A DNA stretch of 64,000 nucleotides from Lentinula raphanica (GCA_027919835.1 JANVFP010000020.1:744001-808000), one strand, 5' to 3'; shown: positions 32,560 through 45,416, numbered from the stretch's first letter. The notes: generated from the letters alone by a model not told the origin. A program made the numbers and translations.

Positions 32560-32612
32560 GATACAGTGAAGCTTTTGTAAAAAACACTGATAAGTTATCG
32601 GGTACCTATTGC
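32560..32612 (+). mobile_element. 53-bp remnant of a palindromic element end
   Basis: The sequence GATACAGTGAAGCTTTTGTA and the following GATAAGTTATCGGGTACC match the arm start at 5910 and 40858. The match stops after CCTATTGC, where CAGCTGAAGCTG starts the next element, so the KDZ-type element was inserted into it or joined to it. Confidence 0.75.
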
Positions 32613-32983
32613 CAGCTGAAGCTGTAAAAACTCCGCAAAGTAGTCCAATAATTCTCCACCACAGCTTCGCAAAGTAACAGGACCCGCTCTCAAAGCTCAA
32701 CAAACCCTTCCAGGTAGGCCAGTAGGGCTCCGGGGGGTGCCCGGCTATTTAGTAGTATATTTAATAATTCTTTTATTATTCAATAGGTATATTATAATAA
32801 ATCTACTTTGCGAAGCTGTACTGCACTTCGCGAAGTGACTACATTTACGGCAATCATAAAATCAGGTAAATTAGGGTTAGATCATTACATCATTGATTTC
32901 CTTTTTGGGTTATGATATTTTTGAATAGAAAAAAGCATAGAATGATATTATTGATCTTGAGGTGCTAAAACATAACAGAGGAA

Positions 32984-34170
32984 GCCAAAAATAGCTACAA
33001 TGAGGTATTGGCTACCTCAGGCACATCAAAATTGCCTAAAAAGGAAATTGGTCCAAAAATAGAACTTGATCTCATCAGATAGCAAAAAATCTAAAAAAAT
33101 CATAAAAAATACTCAAAAAAATTCAGGGTTGCCTCGTTGGCCCTGAAAATGCAAAATAAAAATATGTGACAAGGGTAAAAATGTTATCACTCCAAATCAT
33201 ACTAAATCTAGGTATATATGATGTACATGCTATTTCTAGCACATCCAGTACCCTCAGACACTTAGAATGGCTTATATCATTCAATTTATTAAACTTGACA
33301 CACTTGACAATGAAAAAACCCAGAACAGTAGTAATGTATATCATACTCAATACACTTAACACACTCAACAATGAAAAACCTCAAAACAGTGTTCATATGT
33401 GTTATACTTAAAACACATAATACACTTAACAATGAAAACTCACGGAACAATACTAATGTATATCATACTCAACACACTTCACAATGAAAAAACTCGGAAC
33501 AGTGCTCATGTGTGTTATACTTAATATACTTCATCAATCAATATAACACACTTCACAATCAAAAATTTGGAGTAGTGTAATCACTCATTATACTTATCAC
33601 ACTGAACACACTTCATCAGTAAGTATAACACACCTATAATGGGACATTGTTATACTATAACACACATATAACAACGAGTTTTGGGTGCTTATGGGTGCTT
33701 ATTTGGTGTTTTTGAGTCGAAAATCATTGATAACACACTCAATAATTTTTATGTGGGCTTTATATTGTGTCAGAATGTTGTTTATATCATACCCTCCTAG
33801 ATACAGTTTAGAGAACCAAGAAATACAGCCTATGGAGCTGGATATATCACTTCAGGCAACCACCCAAATATACCATCTTAGGTAGGTAACGAAGTGGAAA
33901 ATTCCTGCCTAACTAGGTTAAAATTCCCAGGACTTCCTGATATCAGAACATTCCTTTAGCTAGGAATTTTCCTGAGTAGGTCCAATAGGAATATTCCCAG
34001 TCAGGAGTTTCCTCAAGTAGCTCTAAGTAGGAATATCCCTAGGGTCAGAATATTCCTTGCTAGAAACATACTTCTGGTCAGGATTTTCTTCCCATATACC
34101 AAGTAGGAATATTCCTGGTCAGAAATTCCTTGCAGTCCAGTAAGCTTCTCTGGGAATATTCCTAGCCAAT
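32984..34170 (+). repeat. Left inverted arm of the KDZ element
   Basis: It is the reverse complement of 44690 down to ~43890 over several blocks: the CCAAAAATAGCTACAATGAG block, the CTAGATTTAGTATGATTTGG-type block and the CTTCGTTACCTACCTAAGAT block. The 33300-33640 portion (CACACTCAACAATGAAAA repeats) is not matched on the right. Confidence 0.8.
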
Positions 34171-34739
34171 GTCAAGCATGGAGCAGTGTGGTGAAAGAGT
34201 CCTGATCAGTAGACATGACAGACTACAGTGGCCTTCAGGCTTCCACATGGACATGGTAGAGAGGGTAACAATATTGTTATATCTTAAGTTTTCCTTGTTT
34301 TACAGATACTGCTACCCAGAGGGCACATTTGTATCATATTATTCTTCATTTATTTATACATACCTAGCTATGACTTCCCCCTCAGTCATTTGCACTTTTT
34401 GCTGCTCATCTGAGGGTCAGTCAATACATTATATATAACATCACATCTATGATGATACTGATTATATACATATATAGATTCAATACTTATGGCATTTCTA
34501 CAGGTAGTTAGTTACCAGTTCAAGTCATTTACACTTCTTTGTGCTCATCTGAAGATTCAATACTTATATTAGTTCTATAGGTTATGGGCCCTGCCCATTG
34601 CTAGACCATTAACAAAAAAAGAACTCAAATACCAGATCAAATAACACATCTGTTCCTGCGCAAGTGCTACAACATAGAAGGTACCAGACACTCAAAATAG
34701 AGATCTCTTTTTTCCTATCTAATTGTTCCTACTCAAAAT

Positions 34740-35360
34740 ATTGCTTCTTTAGAATATTCCTACTCCGACTATTCCTGCTTCCAGAATATCCCTACTCAAA
34801 ATATTCCTGCTTCAGAATATTCCTACTCAAACATTCCTGCTTTCGGAACATTCCTGCTTCAGAATATTCCTACTCAGAATATTTCTACTCAGAATATTCC
34901 TACTCAAACATTCCTGCCTCAGAATATTTCTACTCAGAATATTCCTACTCAAAATATCCCTGCTTCAGAATATTCCTACTCAAAATATTCCTGCTCCCAG
35001 AATATTCCTACTCAAACATTCCTGCTTTCAGAACATTCCTGCTTCAGAATATTTCTACTCAGAATATTCCTACTCAAAATATTCCTGCTTCAGAATATTC
35101 CTACTCAAACATTCCTGCTTTCGGAACATTCCTGCCTCAGAATATTTCAAAACATTCCTGCTTTAGAATATTTCTACTCAGAATATTCCCACTCAAAATA
35201 TCCCTGCTTCAGAATATTCCTACTCAAACATTCCTGCTTTCAGAACATTCCTGCTTCAGAATATTTCTACTCAGAATATTCCTACTCAAAATATCCCTGC
35301 TTCAGAATATTCCTACTCAAAATATTCCTGCTTCAGAATATTCCTACTCAAAATATTACT
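34740..35360 (+). repeat. Left subterminal array (TATTCCTACTCAAAA type)
   Basis: Units of about 15 and 31 bp built on AATATTCCTACTC and AATATTCCTGCTTCAG are repeated ~30 times. The long open frame across it is only a consequence of the repeat. The array at 42770-43880 is the same type in reverse orientation. Confidence 0.88.
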
Positions 35361-35402
35361 ATAATGTAGACCATGATTTAATCAATGTAGCATACAATAT
35401 AA

Positions 35403-38400
35403 TTAAAACATAACATCATCTAGGTCATCTTCTAATCTACTGGCAGCAGCATCCACAAGTTGTAATGTATCCATACATTCTATCAGACCAACGTCAAGGT
35501 CATCTTCATCAAACTCAGTAGACTCATCAGAATCTCCAATTGAAGCCTCTTCATCATCCACAGCTACTTTTTCTGTCTCAATCAGAACCCGCATTGCACT
35601 GAGTTCTGCTTCTGTTGGACCCCAGCTATTATCAGGAACAAAGCAAGGAATCTTCTTTAACTCCTTTTCCCAGCTAATATATATTCGCACCAGGTGATTC
35701 TTCTGTTTGTTGAGCTGATAGAGAATATCTAAAAATCTGTCAATATGCAAATCTTTGATCAGTTCAATGGAGAATACCAGGATCTGAAGTTGCATCAATA
35801 GTTTCCATAATAATGTCCCATTCCTCATGCACCCACTGCTGCAGTGAACATAATTCATGTTTCAACCGAAGAAGCTCCTCATTACATCTATCCCTCACCA
35901 GGACAGCCTTGATTCCACTGCGAACTTTGTCATCAGAAAGCCAGAGTGGAGGACTCTGACTGTCAACATCATCTAAACCCACATCCTGCCATATCTCATC
36001 ATCTACATCGAGGTTGAACAAGTCCTTCATTGGAATTAGTGGAGGTGAGCGCGCATTTCGAGGTGCACGATTCAAGGTGATCAATCTCTGCATCTCTGTA
36101 CACAAAGAGTTGTACTGACGAGCAAGTTTCTGAATGCTCGGATCCCGCTTTTTGACAGAATCTTCAGTGTGATGATGCACTCTTCGGTCTATAAAATCTC
36201 ATCAGTACTGTTGACTTATGGAAAGAATCACAAACCTGACCATTATATTGCTGTCTTCTGAATGTTCGCTCAAGCCTATCTCGCTCAAACTTTCGAGCAG
36301 CCAACCTGCTTCGCAGCCTTATCTTGATTGCTCTAGCATTCATCCGCAAATTGATGAATGGACTTCGAGCCAAGTGTCGATATGTGGCCTTATCCTCAAC
36401 ACCTAGCTTGCGCTCCTCCCGTACTAAAGCTGACCTTGTCTCTGATAACTTCTTTTGCAGGACTGGTAGCTGAGTTTCCGCCTCTACAACCTCATAATCC
36501 TCAGCCTGAAGATCTGAAAGGATATCATCAAGCTTTGAGATACGCGCAACCAGCATCTCACTGGTCTTTTTCAACCGCAAGGCATTCTCAACTGCTTTCC
36601 TTCCTGCTTCTTTGGATTGCCCTGAAAAGTTAAAAGGCTTATGAGTAATAAACAAACTTAGTCTATGTACGACAACATACGAGGGAGGGGCTTTGTCTGT
36701 ACTGCGACCTGAGTCTTCCATTGGTCACGAAGAAGACTGACTTCATGGCCAGCACCTTTAACCTCTGCATCGGCCTCGAGATATCTCTGCTCTGCATTGT
36801 GCCATTTACGAGCTAACCACTTTCCAATACCAGTCAAATTTTCACTTGCCGCATGATTTACTTGAGAATCTAAGGTATACAGTCGAAGATGATGCTAAAG
36901 GCTATAATCAGTATGCTATACAAACAAGTTCAACATGTACTTACACCGCAAACCCGAAGATAAGCAATCAACTTGCTAATTGAATGCCAGAACCGTTCAC
37001 AGCCCTCCCCGTCTGAAAGACCAAAACCGACACACTTTCGTGGGTGATAGACACATTGACAAGCCCATCCATGACCGTATGCATGGAAAACCGATATGGC
37101 GAATGTAATTCGGTCAAGATACTTCTCAAGAAAACCCCAACGAACACAGCTTCGGTGAATCTGGCATCCAATGTCATACAGAACACCAACTGTCCAGTCT
37201 CGAGGAAGATGTCGGAATAGGATATCAATCAGGGTCAAAGCATAATGCTGCCGTTCCCCAGGAGAGGTCATATTGACAAGCCATAAGACGCGATCGTGAC
37301 GACAGAGCAATCCCATGAGAGCAGTGGAATCGAAAAACTGAGAACTCGCTTTCTCTCTGGTTTCATCAGCGGCGGTGAAGCTCTGTTCACATTCATCGAG
37401 CACTGAATTGGGAACTTTCAGTGGACCTTCGCAGGCATCCACTCTCTCAGCCGTTGATTGCTTTCCCATCCGTCTTTTCTCCGTCGAAGGTCGCGTGCGA
37501 GCTACGAAATCTTCCCAAGACTTGACGTCGGACTCGGGTACGAAAACGGTTCTAGGATGTTCACGCGGAGGGTCTCGGTGCTGCTGTTTATTATGTTTCT
37601 GTGTAAAACATGCATCGATACACACTATGGCACTCAGTCTAGTAAAAGGAGCTTGAGGATCACCAGCAGAAAACGAAATCGAGGTCTCACTCACCCACCA
37701 CTCATAGTAGAATTACCACCAAAACAAAGTGGGCATCGCGCGCGCAGATACTCACTTGGTCGTGTCAAATCAAGGTCATCGTCATCGTCCTCGTCGCCAT
37801 CGTCCTCGTCCTCGTCGCCCTCATCCTCATTATCCTGTTCGCCCTCATCCTCGTCATCCTGTTCGCCCTCATCCTCGTCATTATGTTCGCCCTCATCCTC
37901 TTCCTCCTCGTACTCCGCGACCTTGTCGGTGAGCTCCTCGCATGTTGTTAGTTCTTCGTCAACTACTTCCGGCCAATCCTTCGATGGCTCAGGATCTCCC
38001 AGAAGCAAGGAACGGGTTGCGGACAGTAGGGAATCCATGAATTGGGTGATGGAATCTTGAAGACTGATATACCACTGCAGAGCATTTCCAAATCGTCTTC
38101 GCAGGGGATCCTACAACCAATCAATCAATGTCTGCGTAGGAAAGATAAGTATTGTACGAACCTCTCCCTCCATATTATAACCTTGACTACACAGAAAATC
38201 ATGTATGGTATTTGCCAACGCAGTTGTATTTGGTGAAATCCGAAGAAAGAGACGTGATACGAAGTCTAAGACTCGCATATCTACAGCCAGACTGGGCTGT
38301 AAAGGAGCACAAGGAAATAAACCTCGCTCCACAAGCTGCACTGCTGCAGTGCGACATGCACAGATGTTCAGCTGTATTCTCTCGAGGGCTGCCAGACAAC

Positions 38401-38941
38401 CAATCAGCAATCAGCAGGTGCGGCAAGTCAACAGATCGTCCCACTCACCACAGAACCTAACAACCAGAACAGACAGTTCGGAAGACATATTCATGCAGGT
38501 GCACTCCTGCCTTGAGGGTACTGGATCTTGCTTGAGATTCTCCGTCTCTCTGAGCAGCTTCATGTACGGCTTCCGAAGCTTTGGAATGACATCAATCTTC
38601 CAATGTTGAAACTGCGCCAGCCGTTTGCGAGAGTGCCGGTTGGGAACATCAGTGACGATGGTGACCTCTCCAATATCACTATCATCTTCGCCTCGGGTTC
38701 TTGACGTGGAAGTGAGGACATCATTCCGACGCTCCTGTAGGCCTACTTGACCGAGTGGAACAGGTAGACGACTTCTTTGTAGAAATTTTTTGCCATTTGC
38801 TAGATAAAACGTAGGTAGAGCGGCCAGAGTGCGTTTGCGTTTTGGCGAAGTGACGGGGATAAGTGAATAATCAGGCCCAGACATGTCAGACTGATTCTCT
38901 GCCAACGTCTTTCGTTTTTCCGCTCGGATACGGGGGCGCAT
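35403..38941 (-). CDS. KDZ transposase with CxC1 zinc domain
   Basis: Seven exons are supported by in-phase joins: 38941-38449, 38388-38162, 38110-37717, 37651-36945, 36894-36681, 36621-36241 and 36188-35403, about 1,065 residues. Exons 1-2 give the CxC1 cysteine cluster (QECTCMN, ICACRTAAVQL, RGLFPCAP, RVLDFVSRLF). Exon 3 has a long acidic run. Exon 4 holds the transposase core with candidate catalytic acids in IVCIDACFTQ, LYDIGCQIH and SDGEGCERFW. YTLDSQ and a C-terminal coiled-coil part follow, ending in an acidic tail. The enzyme would cut and move the element. One extra base near 35766 (CTCCATTGAACTG) breaks the frame after the core, unless a 25-nt intron is used. The third intron boundary is the least certain. 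Confidence 0.88.
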
Positions 38942-40857
38942 AGTTGAAAACGACAGAAAACAAGTTGAGAACGTTGAGTCCGTGGCTAAAAAACGTCGGG
39001 CCCTCAAGGCTTAGAAATCATTCTACACAGCCTCATTGGAAATTTCTATTCAGCGTGAATAACAGTAGTACCAAGCTACATTAATGAGGTATGTGTTGTA
39101 ACATGTTCACAAAATCAATCAACGTGCATTTAGGAAACCACAATCATGAGAAGAACACACCAGATGATTAGGTTAAGTTACCGCCAAACAAATGTTCAAC
39201 CGTAACAGTGGCGCTACTGCAGCATAAGCAACATCTCTCGAAGGAAAGCCATACAACCTACCACAGGCTGTTGCGACGTGCGAAGCAGGATGGTAGTATC
39301 CGTCGAAGCGTGTATGACGAGTTCTGCCGAGTATTGTTCATCTATCTAGCGGGTCAGCGAAGAAGTTGAACTTGTATGACAAAACATACCCTACATCCGA
39401 GTCTTGTCCGTTTGTTGGGATCAGAGACGCTCGCAGTTTGAGACTTGTGACGCACTATTCGCCTGTCGCAACTAGGAAAACGCTAATGCAGGGATATCAG
39501 ACTGAAGTCAATGGACTTGTGGAGGTCACCAATAAACATACCTTAGACCATCCTTCGGTATGCGTCTGTCCATTCGGCGAAGGCTTCCTATCCTTCTGGT
39601 TCACCCTTTCTTCAAGATTCCCTCCGGTATTTCAACGAAGCATCGCAAGACCATGCTACGAGCGACCATTTAGACGCGCAACAACCGATACATTTGAGTT
39701 GGGGCTTCCTACGGTCTAGCTGGATAATGCTAATGAAGGCGCATTAGACAGAGAAAAAACTGGACTTGTTAGCGATATACTGACGGCGAACGATCCTATT
39801 GATGGCTCCCTTCCCTCCCCACATACCCTAGGCTGATATTTCGTGTACGTCTATTCGCTCGACGTCCTCGAATAAATTTCTGCCTCCCGTCTAGCCTAGG
39901 TAATACAACGTTAATGAAGCCAGATCAGACTCAAGCTAGGAAGTCTGTGAGTGATAACCGATACACATACCCTATCCCTTCCTCGAGCGTCAGTATTTCC
40001 CTTCAATGAAGCCCTCCCAACCTCTCCCATCCTTCGAAGAAAGAATCTCCTCCTCCCTCTGCTCAACCATGCCCTCCTGCTCTTCCTGGCTTTCAGCAAT
40101 GAGAACCTCTCTTCCTTCCTTCAACGACTCCCATCGAGAGTTATTAACGATCGGTCTCCTTGACGGTGACCACGGCCTGCCTGATAATGTGCGAGGTATG
40201 CAAGATCACTCCCCAGGAAGTGCAACGCTGAATTACAAGCGCGTCAGAGAGCGATGGCAGCCACAGATAATGTGCACGGTACCTGAGGTTTTGGGAATTT
40301 CATGAAAACGCCTCGAGAACGACTGTAGCGCGACGGCACTTGGGTTGATGAGGTTGAGAGTTTGAGCACAGAAGAAAGCGTTCTCCGACGCCTGGTGGGT
40401 ACGACAGTGGGACGACAAAGAGATCAAAGAGGTTGAAGTTGTCGAATAGTGTGAACGACGTCGGCCTCGATGAGGACGAACTTGACGGTGGAGAAACAAG
40501 AAGAAAATCTATTACATAATGGAGTTGCCGTGAAACTACGGCTTCCAAGTGACAAGTTGGTGAGTAACAATGCTATAATCGGTGTAGCGCCGACAAGCGG
40601 CATAGCCCGCTACCCCAAAATATAAGTACATGTTCTGTAGCCCCACCCCCCACCCCCATCTCTCTAACAAAAATACATGGTACTGGATCTATACACTAGC
40701 TTAGAGGTGCTAGATGGCTTTAATGAAACTTGGAAGCAGCGGGAAAAACAGGACTTTCAAAGGCCACACGGAGAAAACGGACCGCCAAAAACCGGGCCGA
40801 AAACAAAAAAACGCTACAACCACTGAAATGCAAAAATTAGTGGGGTATAAAACAGCT
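38942..40857. other. Non-coding interior of the KDZ element
   Basis: No domain-bearing frame was found. A 117-codon plus frame at 39366-39719 and a 99-codon frame at 40006-40305 have no recognisable features. The CT-rich segment at 39950-40150 resembles the modules in the first 5 kb. It probably includes the transposase promoter just above 38941. Confidence 0.35.
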
Positions 40858-42195
40858 GATACTGTAAAACTTTTGTAAAAAGTACTGATAAGTTATCGGG
40901 TACCTATTGCAAATAGTTGTGATAACCCGGAGGGGGTCCCGGAAATGGCCCCGGGGGGTGGTCATGCCTGTCACCACCTGTCACATATGGCTTATATTTA
41001 CTGTTTTGGGTAATTAATAATCATCCAGATATTAAATAAGCAGTACATTTTCAAAAAAACCCGAAAATTCATAAAAATTCATAAAAAACCTAAAATGGCC
41101 TGATTAGGTCAGATCAGGATATGTAAGCAAATGACCTCATATGATCAAAAATGATGTAGGGCCAATGTAGGTACTAAAAATAGCCCAAAAAATCACTAAA
41201 AATGCAAAAAAATATTTAGGGATGGTATAGAGCCTATTGCAGGCCCAGGCACATCAAAATTACCAAAAAAGGTAAAAATTGATCATGATCTCATCTTGTA
41301 GCAAAAAATCTGAAAAAAATCCTAAAAATAGTCAAAAAATTTAGGGGTGCCTTGTTGGCCCTGAAAATGCCAAATAAAAAAAAATACACGACAAGTGTAA
41401 AAATTTTCATCACTCCAAATCATTCCAAATCCACTATACAGTCAGTATATATGATGTATATGCTATATTTAGCATCCTAGTACCTTTATTGGGCTAAAAA
41501 TAGAACTTGATCTCATCTGATAGCAAAAAATCTGAAAAAATCATGAAAAATACTCAAAAAATTCAGGGGTGCCTCATTGGCCCTGAAAATGCAAAATAAT
41601 AAAATTTACACGATACAATTGAAAAACAACATCACTCCAAATCATACCAAATCCACTACACAGTCAGTATATATCATGTATATGCCATTTATAGCACCCC
41701 TAGTACCCTCAATCACTTATATCACTCAAGAATCATACCAAACTGAATGATTTGGGGAGTAAATATATTGTACTTTAGCACACCTAGTAACCTTGATAAC
41801 TTAGAACAATTTATATTACTCAATATGTTCAGTACACTTAGCACTTATCACACCTAACACACTAAAACTCATAACAGTACTTATATGTATTATACTTAAC
41901 ACAGTTGACAATGAAAATACTTAAAACAGTGTTATCAGTCACTATACTTAACACACTTAACAGTCAAAAAGTCGGAACAATTGTTATACTATAACACACT
42001 CATAACAACGAGTTTTGGGCGCTTATGGGCGCTTATTTGGTGTTTTTGAGGCGAAATTCATTAATAGCACACTCAATAATTTTTGTGTGGGCTCTATACT
42101 GTGTCAGGATATTGTATATATCATGTTCCTCTAGATTCAATTTAGAGAACTCAAGATTACAGCTTTTGGGATTGGCTATATTGTGATCTTTTGTG
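40858..42195 (+). mobile_element. One arm of a palindromic element, nested
   Basis: It starts GATACTGTAAAACTTTTGTA after AACAGCT and follows the arm of the 5910 and 60283 copies for ~1.3 kb, to a TATATTGTGATCTTTTGTG line. The opposite arm is missing; a coding fragment begins directly at the break. Confidence 0.8.
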
Positions 42196-42650
42196 AGGTG
42201 AAGGTTTCCGATATCAAAGAATGGGTGAAAGCTGTGGGTTTCAACGCGCAGAGTGCCAAAAAGAAAAAACCAGGTCAAGTATCCCTTTATGACTCTGACG
42301 AGTCTGATGAGGAGGAAGAGGAGGAGGGCGCTGGGCACAAGAGCACAGATGAGGACGACGACGACGAACCAGGTGATGGCTTCATTGCGCACATAGCAAG
42401 TTCCGAGCATCATGCTGGTTCCTCGCACCGGGCAAAGACAGGCAAGAGAAAGACAAGGGATAGCTCAAAGGAAGACCATCGACATAAAGGTTCTGTGTCT
42501 CGTCCTGAGTCTTCACGCGTAACAGATAGTCACACGAGGAAGAAGAAGAAGAGTGAAAGCTCAAAAGGTGGTGAGCAACGCTATCGTTTGCCTATCAAAA
42601 AGTCGAAATCTTCTAGAGTAAGTAATGTCAATCAAAGGTTGCGTAAGTAG
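42196..42650 (+). pseudogene. C-terminal fragment of an acidic/basic nuclear-type protein
   Basis: The frame has no own start; it emerges from the palindromic arm. It begins VKVSDIKEWVKAVGF, then has a KKKK stretch, a long acidic run (SDESDEEEEEEG), a basic region and an RKKKKSE nuclear-localisation-like motif. The composition suggests a nuclear chromatin- or DNA-associated protein. It lies inside the KDZ element on the strand opposite the transposase and may be what is left of a second element gene. A GTAAGTAATG donor-like site at 42618 suggests it was once spliced. Confidence 0.5.
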
Positions 42651-42769
42651 TATAGACATAAGTAGGGTGGTATAAGTAGGATAGGTGTAAGTAGTGTAGT
42701 GTATATCTGCTTATATGTGATATCTTGTGTTAACAGGAATATTCCGGCTTTCTGTGACCTCTGGCCAAA

Positions 42770-43880
42770 ATTCTGAGATGTAGGAATATTTAGGAATATT
42801 CTGAGGGGTAGGAATATTCTGAGGGGTAGGAATATTCTGAGGGGTAGGAATATTCTGAGGGGTAGGAATATTCTGAGAGGTAGGAATATTCTGAGGGGTA
42901 GGAATGTTCTGAGAGGTAGGAATATTCTGAGAGGGAGCTAGATATATTCTAGGAGTAGGAATATTGGGAATATGTAGGAATATTCTGAGGGGTAGGAATA
43001 TTCTGAGAGGTAGCTAAATATATTCTAGGAGTAGGAATATTGGGAATATGTAGGAATATTCTGAGGGGTAGGAATATTCTGAGGGGTAGGAATATTCTGA
43101 GGGGTAGGAATATTCTGAGAGGTAGCTAGATATATTCTAGGAGTAGGAATATTGGGAATATTCTGAGGGGTAGGAATATTCTGATAAGGAATATTCTGGG
43201 AGTAGGATTAGTAGGGATATTCTAAGGGGTAGGAGTAATAGGAATATTCTGAGAGGTAGTATTCTAAGGGGTATTCTGGGAGTAGGATTAGTAGGGATAT
43301 TCTAAGGGGCAGGAATAATAGGAATATCCTGAGAGGTAGTATTCTAAGGGGTAGGAATATTCTGATTAGGAATATTCTGAGAGGAGTAGGAATATCCTGA
43401 GTAGGAATGTTCTAAAAGGGAAGGAATATTCTTCTACTGAAGCCTGAGTAGAAAGTCTGTTAGGAATATTCTGAATGGTGAGAATATTCTGATTGGGAAT
43501 GTTCTGAGGGATAGGAATATTCTGATTGGGAATATTCTGAGGAGTAGGAATATTCTGATTAGGAATATTAGGGATATTCTAAGGGGTAGGAATGATAGGA
43601 ATATTCTGAAAGGTAGTATTCTAAGGGGTAGGAATATTCTGAATGGTGAGAATATTCTGATTGGGAATGTTCTGAGGGATAGGAATATTCTGGGAGTAGG
43701 AATATTAGGGATATTCTAAGGGGTAGGAATAATAGGAATATTCTGAGAGGTAGTATTCTAAGGGATAGGAATATTCTGATTAGGAATATTCTGAGAGGAG
43801 TCGGAATATCCTGAGTAGGAATATCCTGAGTAGGAATGTTCTAAAAGGGAAGGAATATTCTTCTACTGAAGCCTGGGTAG
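42770..43880 (+). repeat. Right subterminal array (GGAATATTCTGAG type)
   Basis: About 50 units of GGAATATTCTGAGGGGTA and variants (GTAGGAATATTCTGAT, GGGATATTCTAAGG) are repeated, with larger duplicated blocks at 43190-43440 and 43550-43850. It is the reverse-complement type of the left array. Confidence 0.9.
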
Positions 43881-43889
43881 AAAGTCTGA

Positions 43890-44690
43890 TAGTCATAGAA
43901 ATAGTCCTATGTAGGCTTACTAAAAGAAATTTCTGACTAGGAATATTCCTGCTTCAATCTGCTTGGGAATCCTTAGTGAGGAATATTCCTACTTAGAGCT
44001 GCCTGAGGGAATTCCTGACTAGGAATGTTCTTACTTAGCCCACAGAGTTATTAAGGAATATTCCTACTTAGACCTGCCTGAGGGAATTCCTGACTTGGAA
44101 TATTCTTACTTAGCCCACAGAGAGGGATGCTGACCAGGAATATTCCCACTGGGGCTTACTCAGGGAAATTCCTAGCTAAAGGAATGTCCTGATATCAGGA
44201 AGTCCTGGGAATTTTAACCTAGTTAGGCAGGAATTTTCCACTTCGTTACCTACCTAAGATGGTATATTGGGGTGGTTGCCTGAAGTGGATATATGATGAT
44301 CTTTTATGATTTTACACTGCTTTGTGTAAATCACAGTGCATACATCCATGTTATGAAGTCAAACTCCTTCTGGGCAATGAAAGGAGACATCCTACAACCT
44401 ATTCTAAGGGTACTAGGTGTGCTAAAAATAGCATGTACATCATATATATCTAGATTTAGTATGATTTGGAGTGATAACATTTTTTACACTTGTCGCATAT
44501 TTTTTTTATTTTGCGTTTTCAGGGCCAATGAGGCAACCCTGAATTTTTTGAATATTTTTTATGATTTCTTTCAGATTTTTTGCTATCTGATGAGATCAAG
44601 TTCTATTTTTGAACCAATTTCCTTGTTAGGCAATTTTGATGTGCCTGAGGTAGCCAATACCTCATTGTAGCTATTTTTGGGTTCCTCCCA
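43890..44690 (-). repeat. Right inverted arm of the KDZ element
   Basis: It matches the left arm in reverse. The AATTCCTAGCTAAAGGAATG, CCTAGTTAGGCAGGAATTTT and GGTAGCCAATACCTCATTGT blocks are all present on the left. The match ends at ~44690. Confidence 0.82.
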
Positions 44691-45416
44691 TGCTCGACTA
44701 TGGATTTGTGCAAAGCTCCCCTATTTGCAAAGCACCAGGTCATATGGATTTGCACATCACCAAGGTGGTCAACATGCTTGTCTATCAGGTGAGAACTCAA
44801 TATTTGCTCTCAATCCTAGTGTTAATGCAACATTCAGGACAACGGCAACAATCCTGACAACCGAGCACTACCTTTACGCAAGAGTGGTTCAGAAGTGATA
44901 CTTCATGACCACAAGGTAGTGCTTGGTGAGCTTGGGCTTGAGCTCACCGAACCTATTCAGCACTGACTAAGGAACCTGTCTGGGTAGATGTGAAATGGGA
45001 TGAGGCTATTGTGGTAGAAGATCAGGGTTTGTTGTTACTGAAGCCACAGGGGCTTGCAATTCTTATCTAAGCTCTGTGCGAAGCTCTCAAAATTTGTACT
45101 ATGTATGAACTATTTCACCTTCTACACAAAGCGCTTTGATATCTTAGTTAGCCTTTTGTTGTGATCTATTGAACACTCATTGTTCATCACTTCTACTGGT
45201 ATATCCTTGTTTCGCTCTGCTAAATGGTTTGCTGACCGTACTTGACTCAGTGTTCATTGTTGACCACTCATGTTACTTATTGCAATTGTTGACTCTGGTA
45301 AGTGAGACCATTGTTCTCAAAATTTTGACCTTTGAGTAGCCGGGGCCACACGGCCTTTGCAACCTTTCCTCGAAACCACCACTGTCGAACTGCACAGATA
45401 TTTCAACATCCTCATC
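44691..45416. other. Intergenic stretch
   Basis: No gene is supported. The right flank of the KDZ element does not continue the gag or palindrome sequence found on its left flank. Confidence 0.3.

Larger units (their letters stand above)
32613..44690. mobile_element. ~12 kb KDZ (Kyakuja-Dileera-Zisupton) DNA transposon
   Basis: Long inverted arms bracket a KDZ transposase gene. The left arm is 32984-34170 and the matching right arm is 43890-44690. The first ~370 bp of the left end (32613-32983) have no counterpart on the right, so the right end is shortened. Inside the arms lie AATATT-rich arrays (34740-35360 and 42770-43880) in opposite orientation. A palindromic element arm (40858-42195) is nested on the right side. 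KDZ transposases and their CxC zinc domains are known as a large eukaryotic transposase group that is expanded in agaricomycetes. Confidence 0.8.

Noticed and set aside
34664..35413. 249-codon plus-strand frame
   Set aside because: It is a read-through of the AATATTCC subterminal array, with a repetitive peptide and no start context.
38942..42650. A TET/JBP-type dioxygenase gene, known to travel with some KDZ elements
   Set aside because: No frame in the element shows the dioxygenase motifs; only an acidic/basic fragment is present.
42770..43880. Possible centromere or telomere satellite
   Set aside because: The array has a mirror-image partner at 34740-35360 inside the same element arms, so it is better explained as transposon subterminal repeats.
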